Source: an uncultured Anaerotruncus sp.
GTDB lineage: Bacteria; Bacillota; Clostridia; Oscillospirales; Ruminococcaceae
Direction: 5' to 3'
DNA length: 64,000 nt
Assembly (NCBI GenBank): GCA_944385965.1
Contig: CALWZG010000022.1
Coordinates: 62,001-126,000, forward strand
Made by a program: the position numbers and the translations under genes. This document shows, in pieces, positions 8,697 through 17,896 of this stretch; within the stretch, counting starts at the first letter, position 1, and every line of letters starts with the position of its first letter. Under the pieces are notes generated by a model. That model ran no database searches. It was not told the DNA's origin and saw only the letters and a list, made by a program, of their open reading frames with translations.

Positions 8697-8713
8697 GGGA
8701 GGCGAGTCTAACG

Positions 8714-9115
8714 GTGTCACAAAAGGATTTTCTGGGGCGTGGCTGGGGATTCCCGGTCCGCCTGAACCACGTTTCTGGCCGGGTGGAGGAAAGCGCCTGG
8801 GAACAGAGCATTGCGGATTCCATCCAGATTATTCTGCGGACTCAGCCAGGGGAACGGGTGATGCGTCCTGATTTCGGCTGTCGTCTCAGGGAGTTCGTTT
8901 TTCAGGAGATGAACTATACCGCCCTTTCTCAGATGGAAAAGGAGGTGCGCCGGGCGCTGACCATGTGGGAGCCGCGGATTATTGACCTGGAGGTGCGGTG
9001 CAGGCAGGACACCAGCAGCAATGGCAGGGTACTGATAGACATTTCTTATGTGGTGCGCAGCACCAACAACCCCTACAATCTGGTCTATCCCTTCTACCTT
9101 ACGGAAACGGCCTGA
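8714..9115 (+). CDS. gp25-like baseplate wedge protein
   Basis: A 133-residue gp25/gpW-like protein, a conserved wedge subunit that nucleates sheath assembly on the baseplate. The signature is present: LGRGWGFPVRL at the N-terminus, then the E-R-V-M-R-P-D-F-G-C-R-L stretch, which contains the EPR-type motif region (here GERVMRPDFG), and the F-EMNY-AL pattern. Translation starts at GTG 8714 with GGGAGGCGAG just upstream. Gene order spike-gp25-baseplate J matches other CIS and T4/P2-type baseplates. Confidence 0.92.
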   Translation: MSQKDFLGRGWGFPVRLNHVSGRVEESAWEQSIADSIQIILRTQPGERVMRPDFGCRLREFVFQEMNYTALSQMEKEVRRALTMWEPRIIDLEVRCRQDTSSNGRVLIDISYVVRSTNNPYNLVYPFYLTETA

Positions 9116-9153
9116 TTCCATTTTATCTTTCTCAGCAGTAAAAGGAGACGCTT

Positions 9154-12132
9154 ATGGAGATTCCCAAGCTGGACCAACGGAGCAAAGAGGATATCATCAA
9201 AGAAATTCAAAAGCTGGCTAAATCCTATCTTCCCCAGTGGCAGTTTAACAGCCGCAATCCGGATATGGGAAGCGTTGCTGCGCTGATTTTTGCCAGTATG
9301 ATGCAGGATGTAGCGGAACGGTACAACCGCACCGCTGAAAAAAATATGGTGGAATTCTTTCGTCGGCTGGGGGCCTCCCCCCTTCCCGTTGAGCCCGCTC
9401 AAGGATATGTCCAGTGTTCGGTATCTGGAATGCCGGAAAATGTCCCAGGGGAGTTCCTTCCTCAAGGAGTTCAGGTGCTGGCCCAGTCCGCCGCCGGTGA
9501 TGCGGAAGGAGAAAACCTGGTCTTTACCACCCAGCAGCCTCTCTACGCTGTCAACAGCAGTCTGCGTCATGTTTTTTATGAAAATACAGCCAAGGACTGG
9601 ATTTCCAGCTGCTACCAGGGGGAAGGAGAAAGCAGACCGGAGGGAATTTCTCTGTTTGAGGAGCGGGGAACCAACCTTCAATCCCATACCCTTTGCATCT
9701 GGGCGGGGGAGTGTATGGATCTGCGTCCCGGAGGCACCTTTTCCCTTTCCTTTACGTTTGAGGATACAGAGCCGGAGCTGATTCGCCGCTTTCTGTCCAT
9801 GTTCCGGGAGGGAACCGCCCATGTGGATTACAGCGTAGAAGACGGTTTCCGCCCGGCGACTCTTCAAGAAAACAATGGTGAGACTGACACTTTGATATTC
9901 CGGCTCTCTCGGCAGCTGCCTGCTCCTACGGCGCTGGAGGGGGTGGATGGATATTGGATTCGTCTGCGGTTTGACTCCCTTGAGATTCCTCAGAAAATTT
10001 ACCTCAAGGGGGTTCAAATTTCCTCCCAAGGGGAAAAGTGGACGCCAGACGGCATTTTTAACGAAATGGGGCAGCTGCAAACCGGCCATTTTCAGCCCTT
10101 TGATACCAGTCCCATTCCTTATACCTCCATTTATTTTGCCGGAGATTGTCCCCTTCACAAACCGGGGGCAATGGTCAAGCTGGAGTTTTACTTGGATTAC
10201 CGCCGGGAGCCCATCCAGGAAATTACACAGCAGGAGATTGAGTGGAAACACATCATGAAAAAATCCAAGCTGGAAAAGCCCAAGGAATATGATGTTACTA
10301 TCCTCAGTGTGGTGTGGGAGTATTATAATGGTTCCGGCTGGGTGCGCTTATTCCCGGATGACAGGTACAGTGATATTTTTAATGGCACCAATGGGGGTAC
10401 GATGGCCTGTGTGACCTTTTCCTGTCCTGAGGATTTGGAGCAGGCTTTCCTCCCATCGGGAGAATTGCGGTGTGTCCGAGCCAGGATTTCCGGGGTGAAA
10501 AACTACCTCAAACAGTATGGCTATTATGTTGTCCCTATGGTCAGCCAGCCGGTATTCTCCTACTGGTACAATGAAGTTCCCTTTTCTCCCTATCTGCTGC
10601 GGGAAAACTGCCTGGAACGACGACTTTCCCTCCGAAATGAAGGGACGGATTCCCTCCAGGCGGCTTATGGCCGGCAGGCGGTGGGGCAGGCGGTGTATTT
10701 CTGTTTTGACGCCCCCCTGAATCGCCCTATGATTCGGATGCTGTTTGTAGTAGACAAGGAGGAACCCCCCGAAGCACCGCTGCTTTGGGAGTATGCCACA
10801 GCCAAGGGATTTCAGCCTCTTAGCTGTCAGGACGGTACCCAGGGCCTGTCCCGGACTGGTTTGCTCAGCCTCCAGGAGAATGAGGGCTTCGCCTCCATGA
10901 CTCTGTTTGGATGTACTGGCTATTGGCTGAGAGCCAGGACCTTCAAAGAAAAAAATCGGGAGCCGGTGCTGCTGGAAAAGCTGTGCCTCAACACCATGAG
11001 GGCGGTGAATCTCCAGCAGCAGGAGGATGAGTATTTCCACGTAGGCCCCCACGGGGACCGGATTTGCCAGCTGCGCAACCCTGACATCTATCGAGCCAAG
11101 GTATATGTGGATGAGCTGTCCCAGATTTCTCCAGCCACAGCGGAAAGCTGGATTTCCCAAAAGAAGGCGGAAGCCCAGTGGGACAACGATGGAACGATGC
11201 TCCATCTGTGGGTGCTGTGGGAGGAAGTGGAGGACTTTCAGCAGGCTGAGGAGGGCCAGCGCTGCTACCAACTGGACCGGGACCGCTCCCAGATACTCTT
11301 TGGCAATGGACTTGCGGGCAGGGTTCCGCCGGAAAGCGAACGGGAAAATGTTCGGGTTTCTTATACGATTGGGGGAGGCCGTAAGGGAAATCTCCCAACA
11401 GGGGCAATTTGTATGGCGGATAGAAATTTGGGGATGATTTCCCAGGTGACAAATCCCCTGCCCAGCTTCGGCGGGAAAGACCGGGAAACCTTGGACCAGA
11501 CCCTGAAACGGGGCAGTGCCCAGCTGAGATGCTTTGGACGGGCCTGCACCAGCTTTGATTATGAATGGCTGGCTCGGATGGTCCAGCGGGATATTCTGAA
11601 AATCAAATGTCTCAGCGGTGTCAACAAACAGGGGATACGGGAATATGGGGCGGTGACCCTGGTACTGCTGTTTGAGGATATGGATCACTTTGAGGACAAC
11701 TGCCGCCGTATCCAGCGTCAGCTTCTGTCTTCCGGCTGCGGTGGCCTGCGGCCGGAACAGCTGTTTCTGGTCCGGCCCACCTTTTTGGTGTACCATATCA
11801 CCGGTCGGGTGACGGTGACAGACCCCCATGGGGTCGCCGCTGTCCAGCAGGAGACGATAGAGATTGTACGGGCTTATTTTGACCCCCTGACAGGTGGAAA
11901 TGAACAGCAGGGATGGCAGATTGGCCAGATTCCCAACCAGATGATGCTGCGTAATCTGCTGGACAACCATAAGGCTGTGGTACGCATTGAGCAGTTTGCA
12001 CTGCGGGTCTGCCTGGAAAACGGGGAGGAGTTGACCGAGTCCCGGCTGGATCAGGTGGAGGAACAGGGAATGGCCTTGGCGCGGCCGGGAGATATTCGCA
12101 TCAGTGTTCATGTGCAGCAGCCCAGAGATTGA
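9154..12132 (+). CDS. Baseplate J-like protein, large (Afp11-type)
   Basis: A 992-residue baseplate wedge protein. The N-terminus with PEDLS-like LAKSYLPQWQFN and NPDMGSVAALIFASMMQDVAERYN is typical of the CIS baseplate J family, which begins with a helix packing on the gp25 protein. The C-terminal third (about residues 720-990) carries the J-like domain: YTIGGGRKGNLPTGAI, the SFGGKDRETLDQTLKRG stretch and the FDYEWLARMVQRD helix. The size fits the larger of the two J-like proteins (Afp11/Pvc11). The ATG follows AAAGGAG. The long antisense frame over this gene is a shadow. Confidence 0.88.
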   Translation: MEIPKLDQRSKEDIIKEIQKLAKSYLPQWQFNSRNPDMGSVAALIFASMMQDVAERYNRTAEKNMVEFFRRLGASPLPVEPAQGYVQCSVSGMPENVPGEFLPQGVQVLAQSAAGDAEGENLVFTTQQPLYAVNSSLRHVFYENTAKDWISSCYQGEGESRPEGISLFEERGTNLQSHTLCIWAGECMDLRPGGTFSLSFTFEDTEPELIRRFLSMFREGTAHVDYSVEDGFRPATLQENNGETDTLIFRLSRQLPAPTALEGVDGYWIRLRFDSLEIPQKIYLKGVQISSQGEKWTPDGIFNEMGQLQTGHFQPFDTSPIPYTSIYFAGDCPLHKPGAMVKLEFYLDYRREPIQEITQQEIEWKHIMKKSKLEKPKEYDVTILSVVWEYYNGSGWVRLFPDDRYSDIFNGTNGGTMACVTFSCPEDLEQAFLPSGELRCVRARISGVKNYLKQYGYYVVPMVSQPVFSYWYNEVPFSPYLLRENCLERRLSLRNEGTDSLQAAYGRQAVGQAVYFCFDAPLNRPMIRMLFVVDKEEPPEAPLLWEYATAKGFQPLSCQDGTQGLSRTGLLSLQENEGFASMTLFGCTGYWLRARTFKEKNREPVLLEKLCLNTMRAVNLQQQEDEYFHVGPHGDRICQLRNPDIYRAKVYVDELSQISPATAESWISQKKAEAQWDNDGTMLHLWVLWEEVEDFQQAEEGQRCYQLDRDRSQILFGNGLAGRVPPESERENVRVSYTIGGGRKGNLPTGAICMADRNLGMISQVTNPLPSFGGKDRETLDQTLKRGSAQLRCFGRACTSFDYEWLARMVQRDILKIKCLSGVNKQGIREYGAVTLVLLFEDMDHFEDNCRRIQRQLLSSGCGGLRPEQLFLVRPTFLVYHITGRVTVTDPHGVAAVQQETIEIVRAYFDPLTGGNEQQGWQIGQIPNQMMLRNLLDNHKAVVRIEQFALRVCLENGEELTESRLDQVEEQGMALARPGDIRISVHVQQPRD

Positions 12133-12161
12133 CTTTGGGAATTTGAGAGAGGAGGGAACAT

Positions 12162-14159
12162 ATGCTAATTCCGGAACAATTGGATAATCAAAGCTTTGAT
12201 GAGATTCTCAGACAGGCTGTCAAGCAGATCCCTCTGCTCACTTCTGACTGGACCAACTACAATCCGTCGGACCCTGGCATGATGATTTTGGAGCTTTTTT
12301 CCTGGTACAAAGAGGTGCAGCAGTATCATCTCAACGCTCTGAGCCGGGAGCATGAGCTGGCCTATTTGGGGCTGCTGGAAGCGGTGCCCCGCCCTTTGCG
12401 TCCAGCCAAAGCGCTGCTGTCCTTGTGGGGAACAGGGATGGTGCCAAAGGGTTCTGTCTTTCGGGCGGAAGAGATTCCCTTTGAAACCACCCATTCTCTG
12501 ATGGTGGCCCCGGCCAGAATGACTGGCCTGGGGCGGAGCGATCAGCAGATCACAGATCTTGAACAGGTATGGCAGGGCGGAGGAAAACTGGAATTTTCAC
12601 CCTTCATGGGGAGTGTGGACCCAAGTTTTAAGTTGTTTTTTGACCGGACGCTGCCAGTAGGGGTTCCCCTTCAGCTGTGGTTCCAGTTGGAGGAAGGGGG
12701 GCAGAACTGGGAGGCAGCTTCCTCCTTCCGTCCCTATGTCACCATCCGGGGGGAATATTGGGAACAGGGGGCGTACCGTCCCTTTACTGTGCTGGAGGAT
12801 GGGACACAGAGCTTCTTTCACAGCGGTATTTTCCGCTTTCGTCTGCCGGAGAATGGCCGCCCATCTTTGACAAAGGAGGGCTTTCCTCTGCGTTTTGTGG
12901 TGGAGCATGGCCGCTATGTGAAGCCGCCGGTGATTTGCGGCATCCGCTTCAACGTGGTGGAAGCGTTTCAACAGGAGACCATTTCCTGCTCCCGAAGTTA
13001 CCATCTTCAGGGACAACAGGAGGTTGCTTTGGAGGAGGATGCTTTTTCCGGTACCCACCGGATGGAGGTTTATGGGGTGACAGGGGAACGTTGGGTTCCG
13101 CTGTCACCAGAGATGGAGGAGCCAGGCAAGCTGCACTTTTCCGAGGGGAATTTCCCGCTGGTTCAGGTAGTCCGCTGGAAGGAGGAGGGAGAGGCTTCAC
13201 GAAAATTGGGGAGATCCAATGGGCTTGCCTGCTTCACCCTGCCGCTGCCCCAGAAGGACCTGCTGCCAGACAGTCTGGGCTTGTTGGTAAAGGAACCGGA
13301 TGGAAATTGGTATTTTTGGCAGCGGACTGAGAACCTTTACAACGCTGGCCCTTCCTCCCGTCAATATTGCTTTGACGCTGACTCCAATACCCTGCGCTTT
13401 GGAGATGGGGAACATGGGATGGCGCCGGAGGGAGAGTTGCTGCTGATTTCCTGGAGTACCAGCCTGGGAGAAGGAGGTAATATCCAGGAAGGAGCGCTGA
13501 CACCGCCCCAGCAGGGAGGGGTCAGCCGGGCGGTCTGCGTGTTTCCAGCCCAGGGAGGAGAGGCACCGGAAAGCACCGAAAAATGTTTCTCCCGGGTGCG
13601 CAAAGAGTTGGGCCGGTGTGACCAGCGCTGTGTCACCTTGAGGGATGTGGAGCGGGCAGCACTGGCTGTTCCTGGCACCTATTTGAAAAGGGTCCATGCC
13701 TTTGTGCGGGAACAATGGCCCAATCAGATCTTTCTGGCATTGGAGACCCAGGGGGACAACACAGACCTGCATCCTGGGGTGGTGGAGAATCTCAGGCAGG
13801 TACTTCTCCCTAAAATGATGATTAACACCAAGCTGAATTTTCTGGCGCCAGTGTATGTACAGCTGAAAATTTATGTGCAGGTCAGTGTGAAGCCTCAGTT
13901 TTTTGTCCGGGAAGAGGAGATACGTCAGGTATTTTCCGATTATCTGGAAAGCCAGGACATTCCCTTTGGGGCGCTTATCAGCAAGAATGAACTGTTGGAC
14001 CGTCTGTACCTGCTGCCCCAGATTTACTCGGTGGATGCCTTGGAATTGTCCTTTTCTGGAGGACATGGGACGATGCAGGGTGGAGATATTCTGCTGGAGG
14101 AGGGCTGTCTGCCCAAGTTGGGCCAGCTGAATCTCAATGTGATAACCAATGATTTTTAA
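12162..14159 (+). CDS. Baseplate J-like protein, second (Afp12-type position)
   Basis: A 665-residue protein related in plan to the preceding one. The N-terminus has WTNYNPSDPGMMILELFSWY, a strong match in pattern to CIS baseplate J proteins (NP-DPG---LE-F). The C-terminal part has a GEGGNIQEGAL strand, a CDQRCVTLRDVERAALAVPGTY segment and a RVHAFVREQWPNQIF segment typical of baseplate J family C-domains. Two J-like proteins in a row make heterodimeric wedges in Afp, PVC and T4 (gp6 dimer), and the same is inferred here. AGAGAGGAGG precedes the ATG at 12162. Confidence 0.87.
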   Translation: MLIPEQLDNQSFDEILRQAVKQIPLLTSDWTNYNPSDPGMMILELFSWYKEVQQYHLNALSREHELAYLGLLEAVPRPLRPAKALLSLWGTGMVPKGSVFRAEEIPFETTHSLMVAPARMTGLGRSDQQITDLEQVWQGGGKLEFSPFMGSVDPSFKLFFDRTLPVGVPLQLWFQLEEGGQNWEAASSFRPYVTIRGEYWEQGAYRPFTVLEDGTQSFFHSGIFRFRLPENGRPSLTKEGFPLRFVVEHGRYVKPPVICGIRFNVVEAFQQETISCSRSYHLQGQQEVALEEDAFSGTHRMEVYGVTGERWVPLSPEMEEPGKLHFSEGNFPLVQVVRWKEEGEASRKLGRSNGLACFTLPLPQKDLLPDSLGLLVKEPDGNWYFWQRTENLYNAGPSSRQYCFDADSNTLRFGDGEHGMAPEGELLLISWSTSLGEGGNIQEGALTPPQQGGVSRAVCVFPAQGGEAPESTEKCFSRVRKELGRCDQRCVTLRDVERAALAVPGTYLKRVHAFVREQWPNQIFLALETQGDNTDLHPGVVENLRQVLLPKMMINTKLNFLAPVYVQLKIYVQVSVKPQFFVREEEIRQVFSDYLESQDIPFGALISKNELLDRLYLLPQIYSVDALELSFSGGHGTMQGGDILLEEGCLPKLGQLNLNVITNDF

Positions 14160-14177
14160 TGGCGATGGAGCGGTGAG

Positions 14178-15299
14178 ATGATGCGAGAAAAAAGCAAATA
14201 TTTCCGTTTAAACCGTCTGGGGGAGTTCCAGCGGGGCCATTGGGAGGAGCAGCTTCGCTGGGAGGAAGGGGTGACCCTTCTCCCTGGCAGCGGCGGCCGG
14301 CTGATTTCCCGCCCTTTTGACAGCGGCGGCAAGGAGACCCAATGGTACCGTCTCAGCAGCCGGTGCACTCTGCCCAACAATACCGCTTGTCGGCTGACGA
14401 TTTTTACCAGTGAGACCAGCACCATCCAACTGCCCAAAGGGGAGAAGATGGAACTGGAAGAATATATCGCCTCTCCCTTGTCCTGGGAGGAAAAGCTGCG
14501 GCAGTTCGCCCCCTATGAGGTGATGAGGCTGCCTTTGGAGCCGGAGCTGCTGCTGTATGAGGCCAAGGGGCGCTATCTTTGGTTTGCCCTGGAGCTGACC
14601 GCCTCTCAGGAACAGTCCCCAAAGATTCGTGAGATGAAGCTGTCCTTTGGGGGGAAGTCCTGGCTGCGGGACCTGCCGGAGCTGTTCCAAACCCAGGACG
14701 ACGGCTTTTTGCGCCGCTACCTGGCCATCTTCCAGACCATGTATGAGGAGATGGAGGAAACCATCGAGACCACAGTCAAGAATTATACGCCCCAGCAGGC
14801 CCCCGAAGAATTTTTGCAATGGTTGTCCAGCTGGTACTGTATCCAGGAGCAAAGCCTGTGGAGCAGGGAGCAGCTGCGGGAGCTTCTGGCACACGCCAGG
14901 GAGCTTTATCAGGCGATGGGTACCCGCTGGTCGGTGGAGTTTCTCTGCCAGCTTTATCTGGGCCAGCCGGTGCAGATTGTGGAATATTATCAGAAGGACG
15001 ATCCAGATTTTGTTTGTCCCGATGGGGTACGGCGGGATCAGCTGTTTCCAAATCCCTATGTTTTTGTGGTGCTGGTGCCGGAACGATTGATTCAGGGGCG
15101 CAGTCAATATCTGGCGCTGCTGAAGATTTTGGATAGCTGTAAGCCAGTTTATCTTCAGGCCAGGGTAATCCTGCTGCGTGAAAACCCTTGGGATGTGGGA
15201 ATCCGGGTAGGGCAGGAGTGTTGTCTGTCTTCAGGGATGGGAGGCTCGTCCTTTGGCGGTATCATTTTGAGAGAACCTGAAATGGGGGAAGAAGAGTGA
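14178..15299 (+). CDS. gpI-like tail protein
   Basis: A 373-residue protein of the phage tail protein I type. The conserved core is LPELFQTQDDGFLRRYLAIFQTM, then EEFLQWLSSWYCI and WSREQLRELLAHARELYQAMGTRWS-EFL, the usual order in CIS gpI-like proteins that connect the baseplate to fibres or accessory proteins. The first 190 residues are strand-rich. ATGATG at 14178-14183 gives two possible starts. The stop overlaps the GTG start of the next gene (GTGA at 15296-15299), indicating translational coupling. Confidence 0.85.
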   Translation: MMREKSKYFRLNRLGEFQRGHWEEQLRWEEGVTLLPGSGGRLISRPFDSGGKETQWYRLSSRCTLPNNTACRLTIFTSETSTIQLPKGEKMELEEYIASPLSWEEKLRQFAPYEVMRLPLEPELLLYEAKGRYLWFALELTASQEQSPKIREMKLSFGGKSWLRDLPELFQTQDDGFLRRYLAIFQTMYEEMEETIETTVKNYTPQQAPEEFLQWLSSWYCIQEQSLWSREQLRELLAHARELYQAMGTRWSVEFLCQLYLGQPVQIVEYYQKDDPDFVCPDGVRRDQLFPNPYVFVVLVPERLIQGRSQYLALLKILDSCKPVYLQARVILLRENPWDVGIRVGQECCLSSGMGGSSFGGIILREPEMGEEE

Positions 15300-17017
15300 T
15301 CAATCTAAGTTATTTTCCCTATAAGCGAAATCGTTATTATGATGGAAAGCTGCTGACCGTCTCAGAATTTGAGATGGAGCAGAAATATATGAACGATAAA
15401 AGGCGGCTGTCCAACCGGTTTCTGGGAGGATTCGGCGTGGTCTGCGGTTTGCAGGTTGTGGCGGTTTCGGAAGGCCGTATCTCGGTTGAGCCGGGTGTGG
15501 CTCTGGATGGATATGGCCGGGAGATTGTGGTGTCTAAGCCGGACGTGCGCAGGCTGACGGATTTGGAAGGATATTCCGCCCAGACCTCCGCTTCCAAGCA
15601 GTATCTCTATCTGGAATATGATGAGCGTCCCACAGATGAAGTGCGCCGGCAGGAGTATGGGATGGAGCCGAAGGGAGAGGATGGCTGCTGCAACAGCGTT
15701 GTGGAGAACTACATACTTTACCTCAGCGACCGAACCCCAGAGCCAGACACAGGGACCATAGATACCTTTTATCGGACCCAACAGGTGGCGTATGAGGATG
15801 ACCAGTTCCAGGTACAGCTGATTCTGCCCCGGTACCTGGCATCAGGCAAGCCCTTTTATCTGACGGTGCGGGTGCTGTCCCGAGACCTGTCCAGAACCTT
15901 CCTGCTGAAAATGCGGCTGGGCCTCCATTGCGCCCGGTGGAAGGGAAAGGATTTCATCGATTTTGAGATGCGCAGTCAAACCACTCCCTTGGTGGAGGGT
16001 GCCTACCAGATGAGCTGCCTGTGCCACAGTATGAATATTACCGAGGACCTGGCTCAGATTCAGCTGGAGCCTCAGGACTTTTCCCTGGAAGCAGAAGATG
16101 TGGTAAGAAAGCTTTCTCAGCCGGTTCAGCTTCAGGCGGTTATCACCAACCGTCCGGTGGAGGATTGCGCCACAGAGGATTACAGCGCCCGCATCTTCCA
16201 GTATGCCTCTTACAGGCCCTGCCGGGATGTCTGTTTGGCGACCCTGTACTATGATGAACAGGGAAAGCTGCAACGGGTCAGCGAAGTGCCTTTCGGCCAG
16301 CGTGTGGCTACCAACGGCCAGCTAATCCTGGAAAACATGGTACTCAAGGAGCGCATCTCCTGGATGGAGCAGCGGCTTTTGTCCAGCAAGGACAACGGGA
16401 ATCAGCTTGAGCAGCGGGAAAACCCGGTGGCTATGGCGGTAGGGGATGCGGTTATCCCCTTGGGCATCGGCGGCAAGGCAGGCAAGCGGTTTTTCTCTGA
16501 GGAGATTACCCACGGCCTGGGGCTGGGAAAGGTGACCATTGTGCTGGGAGTGGAGGAAAACGAGTTCCAGAAGCGGGGTGTGGTGTACGGTTCCCCTGAA
16601 ATTTTTGATGAGCGCCAGGCAGTGGTGATGGCGGAGACAGCCGCCCTGCTGGACCCATCCAAGGGAACCTTTGTCATTGGTGCCCGGCTGCTGGAGCCCA
16701 CCACCCAGTATGAGCTGAAGATCCATTGGACCGCCTTCCGGTACGAGGACCAGAAAAAGCTGGCTCAGGAGAAGAAGATGTTGATTGTCAGCCCTGCCAA
16801 GAGCATCCGGGTGATGGAGTCGGTGTATCTGTCGGTGAAATTTATTCAGATGAACCCCACCGATGTTATTTGGACGGTGGTGGGTGAGAACAGCGGCTCT
16901 ATTAACAGCAATGGTTGCTATATGGCCCCAAATCATCCTGGGGTTTATGAGGTTCAGGCGGTCTGCGCCTATGACCCGGATGTGAAAGCCAATACCTTTT
17001 TGGTGGTCAAACCCTGA
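15296..17017 (+). CDS. Conserved CIS accessory protein with RYYDGKLLT motif and Ig-like C-terminus
   Basis: A 573-residue protein. The N-terminus has KRNRYYDGKLLTVSEFEMEQKYMNDKRR split here for length: RNRYYDGKLLTVSEFEMEQ (residues 11-29) then KRRLSNRFLGGFGVVCGL. Proteins starting this way recur beside baseplate genes in CIS loci, but I know of no assigned function. A strand-rich middle follows, with CDVCLAT-like Cys segments, and the last 75 residues resemble an Ig-like domain (SVKFIQMNPTDVIWTV, then GVYEVQAVCAYDP). A role as a peripheral baseplate or fibre-attachment protein is inferred from position after gpI. Start is GTG 15296, overlapping the previous stop. Confidence 0.65.
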   Translation: MINLSYFPYKRNRYYDGKLLTVSEFEMEQKYMNDKRRLSNRFLGGFGVVCGLQVVAVSEGRISVEPGVALDGYGREIVVSKPDVRRLTDLEGYSAQTSASKQYLYLEYDERPTDEVRRQEYGMEPKGEDGCCNSVVENYILYLSDRTPEPDTGTIDTFYRTQQVAYEDDQFQVQLILPRYLASGKPFYLTVRVLSRDLSRTFLLKMRLGLHCARWKGKDFIDFEMRSQTTPLVEGAYQMSCLCHSMNITEDLAQIQLEPQDFSLEAEDVVRKLSQPVQLQAVITNRPVEDCATEDYSARIFQYASYRPCRDVCLATLYYDEQGKLQRVSEVPFGQRVATNGQLILENMVLKERISWMEQRLLSSKDNGNQLEQRENPVAMAVGDAVIPLGIGGKAGKRFFSEEITHGLGLGKVTIVLGVEENEFQKRGVVYGSPEIFDERQAVVMAETAALLDPSKGTFVIGARLLEPTTQYELKIHWTAFRYEDQKKLAQEKKMLIVSPAKSIRVMESVYLSVKFIQMNPTDVIWTVVGENSGSINSNGCYMAPNHPGVYEVQAVCAYDPDVKANTFLVVKP

Positions 17018-17032
17018 CGGGAGGTGCCTTTT

Positions 17033-17878
17033 TTGGTACTGGAAAACAGTTCAAATCAATATCGTGTGGTTCGTTTGCTGCGGAAAGGGGAGGGCTTTCA
17101 GAGCTATCTTTGCCGGAAGGGGGAGAAGGACTGGATTGCCCTGTGGTTTGACACCTCCCTTACCCAGAGGCTTTTCCCTTATTTTCTTACCCTCAGGGAA
17201 GAGCAGACTTTTGAGGAATTGGAAGATGTATTTTCCTGGAAAGAGGGGCTGGTAGTCATACTGGCCTGTACTTCCATGGACCAAATGCTGAAGGATGTTT
17301 GGCAGGATGAGGACCTTTCCTGGAAGGAAAAGCTTCAGTTAGCGGAAAATGTGCTGACCGCCCTGTGTGTTCGGGAGGTGCCTGTGGGAATCGCGGGGGA
17401 CCTGCTGGAGCAGGGAAATATCGGCATGTGCGTGGATGGTGTGCCCGGCTGTTTTTATGATTTAAAGAACCCTGCCGCGGCGGCAAAATGGACCATGGAG
17501 GACTGTATAGGCTTTTGGCGGCAGGGGATGGAAAGGCTCTTTGAGAAGGAGCTGCGGCAGGGACAGGCACAGGAGCTGCTGGATTTTTGTGAGCGCCAGC
17601 AGCGCCATCCTCCAAAATCCTTTTTGGAGTTTTACCAGCGCTTTTTGCCGGTGAAGCAGTCTCTGGAGGAGCGTTTGAGGCGAAAGGGGCTGGAGGTGGG
17701 CAGCCGGAGTGTTCAGCTTTGGAAAAGAATCAAAAAAAAGGTGGCACTGTTGAGGAAAATTTTGATGGTGCTGGTATTACTGGGAGTGGTGCTGGTTTTG
17801 TTCACCACCATCTTCCAGAGCGGCAAGACAGGCGCTCCCGCCTTCCAGAACATTGGTACAGTAACCCTGAAATCCTGA
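17033..17878 (+). CDS. Tail-anchored membrane protein with possible degenerate kinase-like domain (EssB-like)
   Basis: About 281 residues. I chose TTG 17033 because GGGAGG (17019-17024) lies at good distance; GTG 17024 sits on that motif. The N-terminal domain has QYRVVRLLRKGEGFQSYLCR, resembling the first strands of a protein kinase, and the later WKEKLQLAENVL helix and EQGNIGMCVDG stretch match the layout of the inactive kinase-like domain of EssB/YukC from type VII secretion. No HRD, DFG or catalytic Lys pattern is visible. Residues about 241-262 are a hydrophobic membrane segment after a basic KRIKKK stretch, leaving a short outside tail. I infer a cytoplasmic platform fixed to the membrane; the EssB comparison is tentative. 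Confidence 0.45.
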   Translation: MVLENSSNQYRVVRLLRKGEGFQSYLCRKGEKDWIALWFDTSLTQRLFPYFLTLREEQTFEELEDVFSWKEGLVVILACTSMDQMLKDVWQDEDLSWKEKLQLAENVLTALCVREVPVGIAGDLLEQGNIGMCVDGVPGCFYDLKNPAAAAKWTMEDCIGFWRQGMERLFEKELRQGQAQELLDFCERQQRHPPKSFLEFYQRFLPVKQSLEERLRRKGLEVGSRSVQLWKRIKKKVALLRKILMVLVLLGVVLVLFTTIFQSGKTGAPAFQNIGTVTLKS

Positions 17879-17896
17879 TTGGAAAGGAGGATAAGG

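Noticed and set aside
10348..12111. 587-codon open frame antisense to the baseplate J gene
   Set aside because: Translation is low-complexity-like with no family features, lies opposite a clear gene with strong motifs, and arises from codon bias in this GC range. Same for other long antisense frames at 22496-23698, 30166-31482 and 46376-47620.
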